Shown in pieces: positions 25,454 to 35,535 of a DNA stretch of 64,000 nucleotides. This stretch comes from Chloroherpetonaceae bacterium (GTDB lineage Bacteria; Bacteroidota; Chlorobiia; Chlorobiales; Thermochlorobacteraceae), in contig JANRJQ010000004.1 of NCBI GenBank assembly GCA_033763895.1, positions 545,001 through 609,000 of the forward strand, given 5' to 3'. The first letter of the stretch is position 1; the number at the start of each line of letters is the position of its first letter. The position numbers and the translations under genes are program-made. The notes below the pieces were generated by a model. The model was given only the letters and a program-made list of their open reading frames with translations, did no database searches and had not been told where the DNA came from.

Positions 25454-25496
25454 AGACTAAAAGGCTCATAGAGAAAGAACATAAAAAAACTCACAT

Positions 25497-26942
25497 TTAC
25501 GCTTTTACTGCTTCGGGTAAGGCGTTGACGATTCTTTTGAATATGCTTCCTCGCTCTTCAAAATTGGCGAACATATCAAAGCTTGCACAAGCAGGCGATA
25601 GAAGAACTGTATCACCTTCAGCCGCCTTTCTAGAAGAAATCAAAATGGCTTCATCAAAGGAATCGGCCGAAAAAACCTCGGTGATACCTGAAAATGCATT
25701 GATGATTTTCTCTTTTGATTCTCCGATAGCGACAATGGCTTTCACTTTTTGGCGTACCAAGTCAAATACTTTTGAATAATCGTTTCCCTTATCTCTACCT
25801 CCTGCAATTAAGACGATGCCATCTGGGATGGTATCTAAGGCGTACCACATTGCATTGACGGTCGTGGCTTTGGAATCATTCACAAAGCGAACTCCGCCAA
25901 CTTCTCTTACGAATTCGATGCGATGCTCAACACCTTCAAAGGTTTTGATACTTTCTCGAATCACTTCTTTGCGAACTTCTAGCGCGCGCGATGCAATCGC
26001 GGCTGCAAGCGAATTATAGGCGTTGTGCTTTCCGCGAAAATGAACACTATTCAAAATGACATCCTCCTTAATAATTGGTTCTTGAAATCCATTGATGCAA
26101 ACAGTGAGCTCACCGTCTTTTAGAAAACCGCAATCCGCATAGTCTTTTGAAAGATCCTTTTTCAGACTAAATGGAATTGCTTTTACTTTTAATTTTCCTT
26201 CTGCTCTTAACGCTGCGATATGTTGAGAAAGCGTTTCGCTATCCTCACTGTATATCAAAACATCGTTTTCATCTTGCGCCTGAAAGATTCTATACTTTGA
26301 AGCTGCATACTTTTGAAAGTTGTTATCGTACCGATCCAAATGATTCGGTGTTATATTTGTAATCACGCTTACCGCAGGTTTATACGAATAGCAATGATCC
26401 AATTGAAAACTGCTTGTTTCTACAACAGCAACATCTTTTTCAGTTAATTTTTCAGCATGATTTGAAAATGCTTCTCCGATATTGCCCAATGCCATTGCCT
26501 TAAAGCCCTTTTCATTTCCTGCATTTGAAAGGATTTTAGCCGTTAAGGTAGTTGTAGTGGTTTTTCCGTCTGTTCCGGTAATGGCCACAATTTTTGCTTT
26601 GCAAAAGCGGGCAGCCAATTCAATTTCGCTGATAATCCGACACCCCCGCAGTTCCAACTCTTTCACAATCGCCACACTTGAAGCAATTCCCGGACTGATC
26701 ACACATTTATCAAACTCTAACACCTGATTCGAGTGGCCGCCGAATTCCGTTGCTATACCAAAGTCATTGAGCTCTTCATTAAGACGCATTCCACCCCTTT
26801 TTTCATCACTGACGCCAATCAAGTCAAGAGGCTTTTTTTCTGAGAGAAGTACGGATGCGCCGTTTCGTGCAAGCAGTTTCGCCGCAGCGATTCCGCTCTT
26901 TTCAGCACCCAAAACCACCCAACGCTCGCCTCGAACCTTCAT
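25497..26942 (-). CDS. murD: UDP-N-acetylmuramoylalanine-D-glutamate ligase
   Basis: A 481-residue Mur ligase adding D-glutamate to UDP-MurNAc-L-Ala. It opens with a Rossmann-type VVLGAEKSGIAAAKLL segment, has the ATP loop GTDGKTTTT, the TPNHLDRYD motif and FVNDSKATTVNAM near the third domain, all standard for MurD. ATG start. It begins 4 bases after the mraY stop and ends 159 bases before ftsW. Confidence 0.97.
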   Translation of the reverse strand: MKVRGERWVVLGAEKSGIAAAKLLARNGASVLLSEKKPLDLIGVSDEKRGGMRLNEELNDFGIATEFGGHSNQVLEFDKCVISPGIASSVAIVKELELRGCRIISEIELAARFCKAKIVAITGTDGKTTTTTLTAKILSNAGNEKGFKAMALGNIGEAFSNHAEKLTEKDVAVVETSSFQLDHCYSYKPAVSVITNITPNHLDRYDNNFQKYAASKYRIFQAQDENDVLIYSEDSETLSQHIAALRAEGKLKVKAIPFSLKKDLSKDYADCGFLKDGELTVCINGFQEPIIKEDVILNSVHFRGKHNAYNSLAAAIASRALEVRKEVIRESIKTFEGVEHRIEFVREVGGVRFVNDSKATTVNAMWYALDTIPDGIVLIAGGRDKGNDYSKVFDLVRQKVKAIVAIGESKEKIINAFSGITEVFSADSFDEAILISSRKAAEGDTVLLSPACASFDMFANFEERGSIFKRIVNALPEAVKA

Positions 26943-26946
26943 TTAA

Positions 26947-28053
26947 TTAACGCAGTTTTAAGGTGATTAAGCTCGCCACCGCAAAAATGAGTGTGATAAT
27001 CCAAAAGCGAATCACAATTTTCTCTTCGTGCCAGCCCTCTTTTTGAAAGTGATGATGAAGGGGTGCCATTTTAAAAATTCTCCTTCCCTCACCATATCGA
27101 AGCCTTGTAAACTTGAACCAGTATCGCTGCAAAATCACCGAAAGGGTTTCAATCAAAAATATTCCGGCAAGTGACGGAAGAAGCAATTCCTTTTTAATAA
27201 GTAAAGCGATTACCGCGATAGCTCCGCCGATTGCAAGCGAACCTGTATCACCCATAAATACTTGCGCAGGATGGGCGTTAAACCATAAGAATCCTATGCA
27301 CGCTGCTGCTAATGCAAGCGCGAGAATCGTAACTTCGCCCGCACCTTCGATATAGACGATATTGAGATATTTCGAGAACTTGATATTCCCCGAGAGATAA
27401 GCGAAGCCTGCCAACGCAAGAAGAACAATCGCTGAGCATCCTGCTGCTAATCCATCTAAGCCGTCGGTCAGGTTAACCGCATTTGAGACTGCAGTAACGA
27501 TAAAAACACAAACCGGGACATACCACCAACCGTAATCAATGGTCACATTTTTTAATAGAGGCACGGTCGTGTTTGAGAGTAGCACCGAAAGCTTAGGATC
27601 AAGCAAGGTGTAGATTCCGATTCCCAAACCCAAAGCCACCTGTCCAATCAATTTTGATTTTTCAGAAAGGCCGCCCTTCACTTTTTTTATCACCTTGAGA
27701 TAGTCGTCATAAAATCCAACAGCGCCCATCCAGCCTACGGTAAGGAGAATAAGCCACGCAAATGGATCAGTGAGTTTTACCCAGCAAAGGGCTGAAATAA
27801 AGAGTGAGAGCAGAATAATGGTTCCCCCCATTGTTGGGATACCCACTTTCAGCCGGTGAGATTCCGGTGCTTCTTCTTTTATCGGTTCAATGACCTTTGA
27901 CTTTAGGTAAGCAATAACTCTTGGCCCAATAAACATCGCAACCAAAAGCGCAGTGACCGCCGCTGCCAACGCACGAAAGGTGATATAATTCACCACGCGC
28001 AGCCACGTGATATCGTAGGCTGTATGCAAGTAATAGAGTAGTGAATAAAGCAC
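26947..28053 (-). CDS. mraY: Phospho-N-acetylmuramoyl-pentapeptide transferase
   Basis: A 368-residue, ten-helix membrane enzyme that makes lipid I from UDP-MurNAc-pentapeptide and undecaprenyl phosphate. Family signatures seen are GTPTMGG-like [10 protein letters not shown], the active-site aspartates in FYDDYLKV and [10 protein letters not shown], and APLHHHFQ near the end. GTG start giving the usual [10 protein letters not shown]-terminus, 4 bases after murF. Confidence 0.98.
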   Translation of the reverse strand: MLYSLLYYLHTAYDITWLRVVNYITFRALAAAVTALLVAMFIGPRVIAYLKSKVIEPIKEEAPESHRLKVGIPTMGGTIILLSLFISALCWVKLTDPFAWLILLTVGWMGAVGFYDDYLKVIKKVKGGLSEKSKLIGQVALGLGIGIYTLLDPKLSVLLSNTTVPLLKNVTIDYGWWYVPVCVFIVTAVSNAVNLTDGLDGLAAGCSAIVLLALAGFAYLSGNIKFSKYLNIVYIEGAGEVTILALALAAACIGFLWFNAHPAQVFMGDTGSLAIGGAIAVIALLIKKELLLPSLAGIFLIETLSVILQRYWFKFTRLRYGEGRRIFKMAPLHHHFQKEGWHEEKIVIRFWIITLIFAVASLITLKLR

Positions 28054-28057
28054 TGGA

Positions 28058-29524
28058 CTAAGCGGTTTTTTGGTTTCGAATATTTTTTATAAAAAGATCT
28101 AAAATTTCTTCAACTTTCATTCCTCGTGACCCCTTAAATAGCAAGGCATCACCAGCTTTAACGGTGTTCGTTAAAGCTTCTGCCACTTCTGCCTTTGTTT
28201 TGAAGTGCATTTTGATTGCCACTTGTGCGGCATTATTTATTTCCTCGGCCCACGAGCCAATTGTAAAAAGCAAGTCAACTTTCGTTTCATTCAGAAAATC
28301 ACCGATGGCACGGTGTTCTGATTGAGAAAGATTTCCCAATTCAAGCATATCAGAAAGAATGGCAACCTTTTTACCCGAGTGCTGTATATCGCAGAGTGCA
28401 GTAATTCCGGCGCGCATCGATTCCGGGTTGGCGTTGTATGTGTCGTTGATGATCGTTATGCCACTTTCTTGAAAAACCACCATTCTCTTCAGTGCGGGCG
28501 CCATTTCAAATTGCTCAAGCGACCGAGTAATACTTTCTGGAGAAACACCAAAGTTTAATCCAACGGCTGCTGCAGAAAGTGCATTGAAAATGTTATGCCT
28601 GCCGGTCATCTTTAATTGAATCTCAAATGATTTTTCACCGGTGGATATTCTCATTTTCACAGCACCTGTTTCGTTGAGTCCAATTTCTTCTGCAATCACA
28701 TCTGCTTTCAAGCCACCTCGCTTCATTATCCAATCCGGCGTTTTTACTGCCATTAAAATTTTATGGCGCACCATTTCCGACTTCTCTAAAACCAAATCGT
28801 CGTTTGTATTGATAAAGGCACTTCCTTCAGTTTCATTCAAATACTCAAAAAGCTCGGCCTCTGCATTGGCTACATTTTCGATTGAACCGAAATACTCAAT
28901 GTGTGCTTTCCCGATATTGGTTATCAGCCCGTGAGTTGGCGCTGCAATGTTGCAGAGTTCGGTCATTTCATCGTAGTGGTTCATTCCCATTTCGATGACT
29001 GCAATCTCTGTCTCTTTGCGAAGCCCCAAGAGTGTCATTGGCACGCCGATGTGATTGTTCAAATTCCCTTCGGTAGAAAGTGTATGGCAATAAGCACGAA
29101 GCACGGTGGCCGTCATCTCTTTGGTTGTTGTTTTGCCGCTATTTCCGCCAAGTGCAACAACCGGAATTGAAAACTTTTTTCGGTATTGCTTCGCCAAGTT
29201 TTGTAATGTTTCCAGCGGGTCAGATGTAACAAGCAATGGCATCAACGGAAGTTCTTCTTGATGAGTAGCCCAATATTGATGACTTACGATTGCAAGTGAG
29301 GCTTTCCTTTCAGCCACCGTATTGAGAAAAGCATGACCATCGGTATTCTCTCCTTTCAAGGCAACAAAAATTTCACCACCGATCACTTTTCTTGAGTCAA
29401 TGACGACTTTTGGCTGCTCCAATCCTATGCTCTCTTTGCCGGAGGGCATCACCAGATTTCCGAGCTGCTGAAGGTCGGCCTCATTAATCAAGATTGTTTC
29501 TATTGTGCTTTCTTTTGAACTCAC
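28058..29524 (-). CDS. murF: UDP-N-acetylmuramoyl-tripeptide-D-alanyl-D-alanine ligase
   Basis: A 488-residue Mur ligase adding D-Ala-D-Ala to the UDP-MurNAc-tripeptide. The N-terminal uridine-binding domain includes [22 protein letters not shown]. The ATP loop is [11 protein letters not shown], and [11 protein letters not shown] plus a [10 protein letters not shown] segment are MurF-specific. GTG start. murE stops 29 bases upstream. Confidence 0.97.
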   Translation of the reverse strand: MSSKESTIETILINEADLQQLGNLVMPSGKESIGLEQPKVVIDSRKVIGGEIFVALKGENTDGHAFLNTVAERKASLAIVSHQYWATHQEELPLMPLLVTSDPLETLQNLAKQYRKKFSIPVVALGGNSGKTTTKEMTATVLRAYCHTLSTEGNLNNHIGVPMTLLGLRKETEIAVIEMGMNHYDEMTELCNIAAPTHGLITNIGKAHIEYFGSIENVANAEAELFEYLNETEGSAFINTNDDLVLEKSEMVRHKILMAVKTPDWIMKRGGLKADVIAEEIGLNETGAVKMRISTGEKSFEIQLKMTGRHNIFNALSAAAVGLNFGVSPESITRSLEQFEMAPALKRMVVFQESGITIINDTYNANPESMRAGITALCDIQHSGKKVAILSDMLELGNLSQSEHRAIGDFLNETKVDLLFTIGSWAEEINNAAQVAIKMHFKTKAEVAEALTNTVKAGDALLFKGSRGMKVEEILDLFIKNIRNQKTA

Positions 29525-29553
29525 GCTGCTATAGACTTTACCCTAAGAATTTT

Positions 29554-31128
29554 TTAACGATCTAATTTTCGATATGCCTTTTCAATTTCTTCACGATCAT
29601 CAAAGTGAAGTTTTTCCTTGCCGAGAATTTGATAAGTTTCATGACCCTTTCCGGCAACCAAGAGCACGCTTTTGGAATCCAACAGTGAAACACCTAATTC
29701 AATTGCCTTTTCACGACTTGCGATTCGCATGATCTGCTTTTTTCCTTCCAATCCGGCTTGGATGTCGTCTAAGATCATCTCCGGATCTTCACTCCTCGGA
29801 TTATCCGAAGTCAGAATTACGATGTCTGCATAGGACTCTGCAATTTTTGCCATCAAAGGTCGTTTCCCTTTGTCACGATCTCCACCACAACCAAAAATCA
29901 CGATGATTCTTTCATTTGACTCGCGATTTTCGACTATCGTCTTCAAAACATTTTCCAAGGCATCGGGTGTATGAGCATAATCGACAAATGCCAAATTGCC
30001 TTTTGGGCTTATCACCTTTTCCATTCGCCCTCGAACCGCTTGGCATGACTCAATGCCCTCCAAGATTGTATTCGGTTCCAAACCCATTGCCAGCCCTGCG
30101 CAAAAAGCTGCCGCGGCATTTTCAACATTAAATTGACCAACTTGCGGCAAATGAAATTTCAGAACCGCGCCGCTAAAATGAACGCTGATTTCACTACCCA
30201 ATAGTGATGCCTTTTCAATCATAAACCGTACATCTGCAATAGCAGCAAGGCTTGCTTTCTTTTCGCTTTCATTTTTTGAATTCACCAAATACCGCAAAAC
30301 TTTTGCTTTTGTATCGCGAATCATCATTTCCCCGTATGGACTTGCAATGTTTGTGATCGCAGTTGCGCTTGAAGTCAATCCATCGAAGAGAATTTTTTTT
30401 GCTTCGGCATACAGAGCCATTGTTCCGTGAAAATCCAAATGATCTTGTGTCAGATTGGTGAAAATGGCCACCTCAAAATTGATTCCTTCGGTTCGCTTCA
30501 AATACAATGCGTGAGACGAAACTTCCATCACCACCGCTTTGCACATTTCTTTCTCCATCACTTCAAAAAAATGGTGCAGTTCTGGTGCTTCCGGCGTTGT
30601 GCGATCGGCCTCAATTCTCATTTCGCCAATTTGATAAGAGACCGTACCCAGCAACCCGGCTTTGATGTGCGAATGCTCAAGCACCTGATGAATGAGTGTG
30701 GCCGTGGTCGTTTTTCCATTTGTTCCTGTTACGCCTACCGCTCTCAGCCGATCAATGCTCGCCCCGTAAAAACTTTTCGCAAGTGTTGCTAAAGCGCTTC
30801 TTGAATCGTCGGTTTGAATGTAGAGTGCGTCAGAAGGCCATTCAAGATTCTCGGGCCTTTCTTCACCGAAAACGACCCTCATCCCATTTCTTATGGCAGA
30901 AGCAATAAATTTGTGCCCATCTGATTTATAGCCTTTGATTGCCACAAACAGCGCATTTTCTTTCGCATCGTTTGAGTTATAAACCAAAGCTGAAATTGTT
31001 TCAGAGCCCCATTTCTTCAGCAATTCTTCAAGTGGAATTTTATTCGGCACTTGATTCAAAATTTCAAAGAACTCACAAGTCAATTCTTTTTGAAGCAGCG
31101 AGCGAAGCAATTCTTCAAGTGTTCTCAT
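29554..31128 (-). CDS. murE: UDP-N-acetylmuramoyl-L-alanyl-D-glutamate-2,6-diaminopimelate ligase
   Basis: A 524-residue Mur ligase with the ATP loop GTNGKTTTA and the third-residue selectivity motif DNPRSEDP at about residue 441. DNPR is the meso-diaminopimelate signature (lysine enzymes differ here), so the cell wall should be DAP-type. The N-terminal domain is about 30 residues longer than typical. ATG start, 17 bases after the ftsI stop. Confidence 0.97.
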   Translation of the reverse strand: MRTLEELLRSLLQKELTCEFFEILNQVPNKIPLEELLKKWGSETISALVYNSNDAKENALFVAIKGYKSDGHKFIASAIRNGMRVVFGEERPENLEWPSDALYIQTDDSRSALATLAKSFYGASIDRLRAVGVTGTNGKTTTATLIHQVLEHSHIKAGLLGTVSYQIGEMRIEADRTTPEAPELHHFFEVMEKEMCKAVVMEVSSHALYLKRTEGINFEVAIFTNLTQDHLDFHGTMALYAEAKKILFDGLTSSATAITNIASPYGEMMIRDTKAKVLRYLVNSKNESEKKASLAAIADVRFMIEKASLLGSEISVHFSGAVLKFHLPQVGQFNVENAAAAFCAGLAMGLEPNTILEGIESCQAVRGRMEKVISPKGNLAFVDYAHTPDALENVLKTIVENRESNERIIVIFGCGGDRDKGKRPLMAKIAESYADIVILTSDNPRSEDPEMILDDIQAGLEGKKQIMRIASREKAIELGVSLLDSKSVLLVAGKGHETYQILGKEKLHFDDREEIEKAYRKLDR

Positions 31129-31145
31129 TGCTTTTCGATTACGAT

Positions 31146-33323
31146 TTAATTGCTCATAACCAGCGTGATTGAAGCGCCTTTTGCTATTGTCTGTCCACTT
31201 CGAATCGATTGCGAAACCACTTTTCCATCGCCACCTGCAACTTGTACCCTCAATCCTAATTCTTCAGCTGCTGCAATGGCACGCGAGGCTCGAATACCCA
31301 AAAGTTCCGGCATTTTTGATGCTGCCGTTTCTCCTGAGAGATCAAGCGGAATTTTAGTCCAAATAGCGACTCTTTTACCCGGAGCAATCCCTTGCTTTGA
31401 AACAATCCCTGCATCTTCGCCGGAGCGAGAGAAATCAAGGCTATGCGAGCGCAATATTTTTTTTGCTTCTGTTATTGTTAACCCTCGAATATTTGGAACG
31501 ACAACAGTTCTTGCTGTATCCAAGAAGTATTGTTCTTTTGAAGCTTCGGGTTTCATTTCTGAAGCAATTCGGTCGCGGTATTCTTCGCCTGTTGTACTGA
31601 GCATTCGACTGGCAATTTTCGAAAAAACCGGTGCGGCTGCCATACTGCCGTAGTATCCGTTGGTTGGGTTTATCATCATGACAAGCACAGCAAATTCCGG
31701 CCTATCTTGAGGAAAGTAACCCACAAAGGAAGCCACATATCTTCCTGCTTTATAGCTGCCATTGGTTAATTGCTGTGCAGTTCCGGTCTTTCCACCAATC
31801 GGCAATCCTTGAACTCTCGCCGCCATCCCTGTTCCGCTATCAACCACTGCTTTGAAGTATTCACGCACCTTGCGCGCGGTTTCTTTTTCCATTGCGCGAG
31901 TCACTTTTTTTGGTTCCGCTCGAAAAGTCTGACTCCCCGCATTGTCGCTGATTTCTTTAATGATTATTGGCTTCATTCGCTCGCCATCATTGGCTAAAGT
32001 GGCGTAAGAAGAAAGAATTTGTAGCGGCGAAACAAGAACCTCATAACCGTGGGCCATCCACGGCAGGGTAATGCCAGTCCAATTTTTCACCGGTTTTACG
32101 GTGCCTGAGATTTCGCCCAAAAGTCCGGACTCCGTTTTATCGCCGTAGCCAAGCTTTTTGGTCATTTCATAAAATTTCTCGGTACCTACTTTCATTGCCA
32201 CTTTGGCTGAAACGATATTGCTGGACTTCATGATCGCCTCGCGGAGTGTGACATTGCCAACCTTTTCGTGATCTGAGATGATTCTATCTTTGACGCGCCA
32301 TTTCCCACCTTCGCCACTGTATTTATCGTAAGGCGTGATTATTCCTTCTTCGGTTGCGGCACTAAGTGCTACAATCTTAAATGTTGAGCCCGGTTCAAAA
32401 ACATCGGTGACCGCACGATTCCGAATATTTTCAGGGGTATAAGTTTCCTTCAGATTTGCGTCGAAATCAGGCTCATTGGCAATTGCCAGAATTTCGCCGG
32501 TTCGTACATCCATCACGATGCCAATTGCAGCAAATGAACCCGAAGCATCCATCCCTCGTTTTAATTCATCTTCAACCAACGCTTGGATATCCGAATCAAT
32601 CGTTAGGGTGATTGAACCTCCGTTTTCAGGTTCGTGATGCGCCTCCCCAACTGCCGGAAATGCTCTGCCCGTTGCCGTTCGCTGCATGAGCATCATGCCA
32701 TCTTTCCCAGATAGTACCTCTTGATACTGCTTTTCAATCCCACTGATGCCGTTTCCATCTGCATCTAAAAATCCAATGACTTGCGAGGCGAGATTTTCGT
32801 AACGGCGGCTTTGTTCTTTAATCTCCAAAACTCCATAGTACTTTGCCTCTAAAATCACATTTGCTCGTGAGATTGGCACTTGCCGCTCAAGCCATACAAA
32901 TCGATTTTTTTCTTTCAATTTTTTCAAATAGAAGTCTTTCGGTTTCTGAAATACTTCTGAAAAAAGCGAGGCAACGTCATCTGGATTTTCAATCACGGCA
33001 GGGTCCGCAGCAAATGAAATCGCGGTAACGGTTGTTGCAAGTCTTCTGCCATTCCGGTCGAGAATATCGCCGCGACTGGCTTTCACGGCAAGTTTATACT
33101 CGTATTGCTTTTTCGCACGCTTTTGATACTCGCCTGAAGCAACCACTTGGACATAGCCTAAACGGAAAACAACCATCGCCGCTAAAAGAAAAAGACCGCC
33201 AATGACCAAGGTCATGCGGATCTTCTCTTCTCGATTTTCGCTTTCACTTTTTCGGTTTATTGAAGACTCCACTTCATTTCCCGAACTCTGTGAGGCTTTT
33301 ATGTCCTTTTCTTTTTCGCCCAC
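31146..33323 (-). CDS. ftsI: Septal peptidoglycan transpeptidase FtsI (PBP3/PBP2x-like) with two PASTA domains
   Basis: A class B penicillin-binding protein of 725 residues. A polar N-terminus and one membrane helix (about 37-56) come first, then the dimerisation domain (SRGDILDRNGRRLA). The transpeptidase has STFK (Ser313, Lys316), SSN (367-369) and KTG (512-514). Two PASTA repeats follow at about 606-660 and 668-724. PASTA-bearing FtsI is uncommon in proteobacteria but occurs in Gram-positives and Bacteroidota-type bacteria, where the repeats may bind peptidoglycan. GTG start, 12 bases after ftsL. It is expected to crosslink glycan made by FtsW at the septum. Confidence 0.96.
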   Translation of the reverse strand: MGEKEKDIKASQSSGNEVESSINRKSESENREEKIRMTLVIGGLFLLAAMVVFRLGYVQVVASGEYQKRAKKQYEYKLAVKASRGDILDRNGRRLATTVTAISFAADPAVIENPDDVASLFSEVFQKPKDFYLKKLKEKNRFVWLERQVPISRANVILEAKYYGVLEIKEQSRRYENLASQVIGFLDADGNGISGIEKQYQEVLSGKDGMMLMQRTATGRAFPAVGEAHHEPENGGSITLTIDSDIQALVEDELKRGMDASGSFAAIGIVMDVRTGEILAIANEPDFDANLKETYTPENIRNRAVTDVFEPGSTFKIVALSAATEEGIITPYDKYSGEGGKWRVKDRIISDHEKVGNVTLREAIMKSSNIVSAKVAMKVGTEKFYEMTKKLGYGDKTESGLLGEISGTVKPVKNWTGITLPWMAHGYEVLVSPLQILSSYATLANDGERMKPIIIKEISDNAGSQTFRAEPKKVTRAMEKETARKVREYFKAVVDSGTGMAARVQGLPIGGKTGTAQQLTNGSYKAGRYVASFVGYFPQDRPEFAVLVMMINPTNGYYGSMAAAPVFSKIASRMLSTTGEEYRDRIASEMKPEASKEQYFLDTARTVVVPNIRGLTITEAKKILRSHSLDFSRSGEDAGIVSKQGIAPGKRVAIWTKIPLDLSGETAASKMPELLGIRASRAIAAAEELGLRVQVAGGDGKVVSQSIRSGQTIAKGASITLVMSN

Positions 33324-33335
33324 CCTTACGATTAT

Positions 33336-33908
33336 TTACTCCCTTGAAATGACAACCGGAGGATTGATATTGTATCGCAATCCTAACTTTTGATAGGCTT
33401 CCGACATAATTCGCTCACCCCGCTCTGCTTGCTTAATCTTGCTTTCAAGCTCTACATTCAGACTTTTTGCTTTTTCTAAATTTTCTTTTAATTCTTCAGA
33501 CTCTCCCGAAAGCCGATTGATTGAAATAACATTGTAGATATAGAGCCCAATACAAATGGCAGAGAAAATCACAATGACAAATGTTTGAAGTGTAAGCACA
33601 GATTCAATTCTCTCTTGAGCTCTTTGACTCATCCTTTTTTGAGCCACCGGCTTTTCGCTGTTTCGCTCGAGCTCATTCGGTTCTTTTGAAATGCGGCTAT
33701 TTACCGATTCTGAAATTCTATTTTTTGTGACAAAACTTTCCTGAAAAACGGTCTTTTGGATTTCACTTTCAGGGATTGCCTCATCACTTAATTCTTTTCC
33801 ACGAACCTTCATGCACTCTTCAACTGAGCGCTCGATGGTGCTTAACGCCTCTGTGTAAGAGACCTTTGGCGAGTAGCTTCCGAATATTTTCGATTCTTCT
33901 TTTGTCAT
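33336..33908 (-). CDS. ftsL: FtsL-like division protein
   Basis: A 190-residue bitopic protein: a polar, charged cytoplasmic N-terminus of about 100 residues, one membrane helix (TFVIVIFSAICIGLYIYNV), then a coiled coil rich in Glu/Lys/Leu and a short extracytoplasmic tail ending in INPPVVISRE. The topology and the place between rsmH and ftsI are those of FtsL, which with a DivIC/FtsB partner activates FtsWI. Sequence alone is not diagnostic. ATG at 33908, with AAAGAG 5 bases upstream, is preferred over an upstream TTG at 33953. The cytoplasmic part is long for the family. Confidence 0.75.
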   Translation of the reverse strand: MTKEESKIFGSYSPKVSYTEALSTIERSVEECMKVRGKELSDEAIPESEIQKTVFQESFVTKNRISESVNSRISKEPNELERNSEKPVAQKRMSQRAQERIESVLTLQTFVIVIFSAICIGLYIYNVISINRLSGESEELKENLEKAKSLNVELESKIKQAERGERIMSEAYQKLGLRYNINPPVVISRE

Positions 33909-33990
33909 CTTTATCTCTTTTTCGTTCTCATCAAAATCTCTTTGAATTCTCAATTCAATTGATAAGGCAACGCGATTTCCTTATCCACAT

Positions 33991-34938
33991 TCAAATTTTT
34001 TCTGCAATTCTCAGCTTTGCACTTCTTGATCTTGAATTGCGCGCGATTTCCTCATCACTTGGAACCAAGGGCTTTTTTGTGATAAGTTTTAAGCTTGCTT
34101 TTCGAATCGGCTCTCGAATCGGCAATCTTTTTTCACCCCAATCATCCGTACTTAAATCTTTCATGAAGTTTTTCACAATCCGATCTTCAAGCGAGTGGTA
34201 ACTGATGACGCCAATTCTTCCTCCCGGCTTTAAGAGTGCAATTGATTCCTTTAAGGTTTTTTGCAGTGCTTCAAGCTCATCGTTCACTTCTATTCGCAAG
34301 GCTTGAAATACTCTTGCCATCGCTTTGGTTTGCTCAGCCGGTTTATACTCCGGATAAAATGACTTCACGATTCCAGCCAGAGCGCCTGTCGTTTCGATTG
34401 GCGCAATCCTTCTTGCTTCTAAAATCCGTTTTGCAATCTGCCGTGATTTTGGTTCTTCGCCGTATCGCCAAAAAATCTCAGCAAGTTCCTTTTCGCTGTA
34501 GGTTGCAATGATATCACTTGCCCGATTTTCAGAGCCCACAGACATCCGCATGTCGAGTTGGTGATCGCTTCGAAATGAAAATCCCCTTTCTCCACGATCA
34601 AATTGATAAAACGAAACGCCAAGATCTAAAAGGATTCCTTGCACACCCGTTTCAATCGCATCTTTCGGCAAGGCAACTTGCAACTCTGAAAAATTTGTTT
34701 CAATGCTTTCAAAGAACGGTAAGTATCGCTTAAGTCTTTGGGTGGCAAAGGCAATGGCGTCACAGTCTTGATCAATCCCAAAAATTTTTGAATCTGAAAG
34801 CCACGCGTTGTTTTCAAGCTTTTGTAAAATTCCTTCCGTGTGACCGCCCCCGCCCAATGTTCCATCGATATAAATGCCGGGTCTCGTTACCAGACCTTCA
34901 AGGCACTCATTCAGCAATGCCGGAATATGATAGGTCAT
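33991..34938 (-). CDS. rsmH: 16S rRNA (cytosine-1402-N4)-methyltransferase
   Basis: A 315-residue MraW/RsmH methyltransferase that modifies C1402 in the ribosomal P site. The N-terminus HIPALLNECLEGL, the SAM-binding YIDGTLGGGGHTEGIL and the C-terminal GGRIGVISYHSLEDRIVKNF are all family hallmarks. ATG start. It is second in the dcw cluster, 41 bases after mraZ. Confidence 0.98.
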   Translation of the reverse strand: MTYHIPALLNECLEGLVTRPGIYIDGTLGGGGHTEGILQKLENNAWLSDSKIFGIDQDCDAIAFATQRLKRYLPFFESIETNFSELQVALPKDAIETGVQGILLDLGVSFYQFDRGERGFSFRSDHQLDMRMSVGSENRASDIIATYSEKELAEIFWRYGEEPKSRQIAKRILEARRIAPIETTGALAGIVKSFYPEYKPAEQTKAMARVFQALRIEVNDELEALQKTLKESIALLKPGGRIGVISYHSLEDRIVKNFMKDLSTDDWGEKRLPIREPIRKASLKLITKKPLVPSDEEIARNSRSRSAKLRIAEKI

Positions 34939-34979
34939 TTGCCCGTTGAATAAGGATTTTCGACCGGTGACGCTTGGGG

Positions 34980-35447
34980 TTATTGTAAGTGGCGAGATGT
35001 CAAGGTTTCCAACATCTCTTGATTTTCACTCACCGCCCGTTGCAATTTTTCCGGCTTCCAGATACTAAACTTGTTTCCTCCCCCAACAAGCACAACCTCA
35101 TTGGCATCCTTACTGACCCCCAAGTGCTCTTGTAAATCTTTGGTGATGACAATTCGGTGAGTTACCGAATCTTTCACCGCCGTGCGAGAAAGTTCCGCCT
35201 CTTCGAGGCTTTGATAGAGAAGCGTCTTTAGCAGTCGCTCCTCGCTTTTTAAGTCATCAAGTTTGGCTAAGGCTCTTTCTTTTTCTTCCCAAGCTTTGGG
35301 TTCATAAAGGTCAAGAGCACCTTCCGGTGTTTTCATCACAAAAAGCGACGCCGTGTCAGCCGCAATTTTCTTTGCGAATTTTGAAGGAATCACCAATCGC
35401 CCTTTGTCATCCAAAGAGTGTATGGATTTGCCCACAAAACCTGACAT
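34980..35447 (-). CDS. mraZ: Transcriptional regulator MraZ
   Basis: A 155-residue protein made of two AbrB-like SpoVT halves, the first with SIHSLDDKGRLVIPSKF and the second with THRIVITKDLQEHLGV. MraZ binds repeats upstream of its own gene and controls the dcw operon. It is the first gene of the cluster here, and a phased repeat array lies 90-140 bases upstream, which supports self-regulation. ATG start. Confidence 0.97.
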   Translation of the reverse strand: MSGFVGKSIHSLDDKGRLVIPSKFAKKIAADTASLFVMKTPEGALDLYEPKAWEEKERALAKLDDLKSEERLLKTLLYQSLEEAELSRTAVKDSVTHRIVITKDLQEHLGVSKDANEVVLVGGGNKFSIWKPEKLQRAVSENQEMLETLTSRHLQ

Positions 35448-35535
35448 ACGCTTTTCTTCTTTTAAGACAGTGAAAATTTCTAGGGAGACCTCAGTGTCGT
35501 TCTTAAGATTATCATCCGATTGTTCAAAATCTCAC

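Noticed and set aside
25150-25779. 209-codon plus-strand frame across ftsW, the gap and murD
   Set aside because: Antisense to two well-recognised genes; composition is that of a shadow frame and it resembles no protein.
31150-31653. 167-codon plus-strand frame inside ftsI
   Set aside because: Complement of the PASTA region of ftsI; no ribosome site and no recognisable domain.
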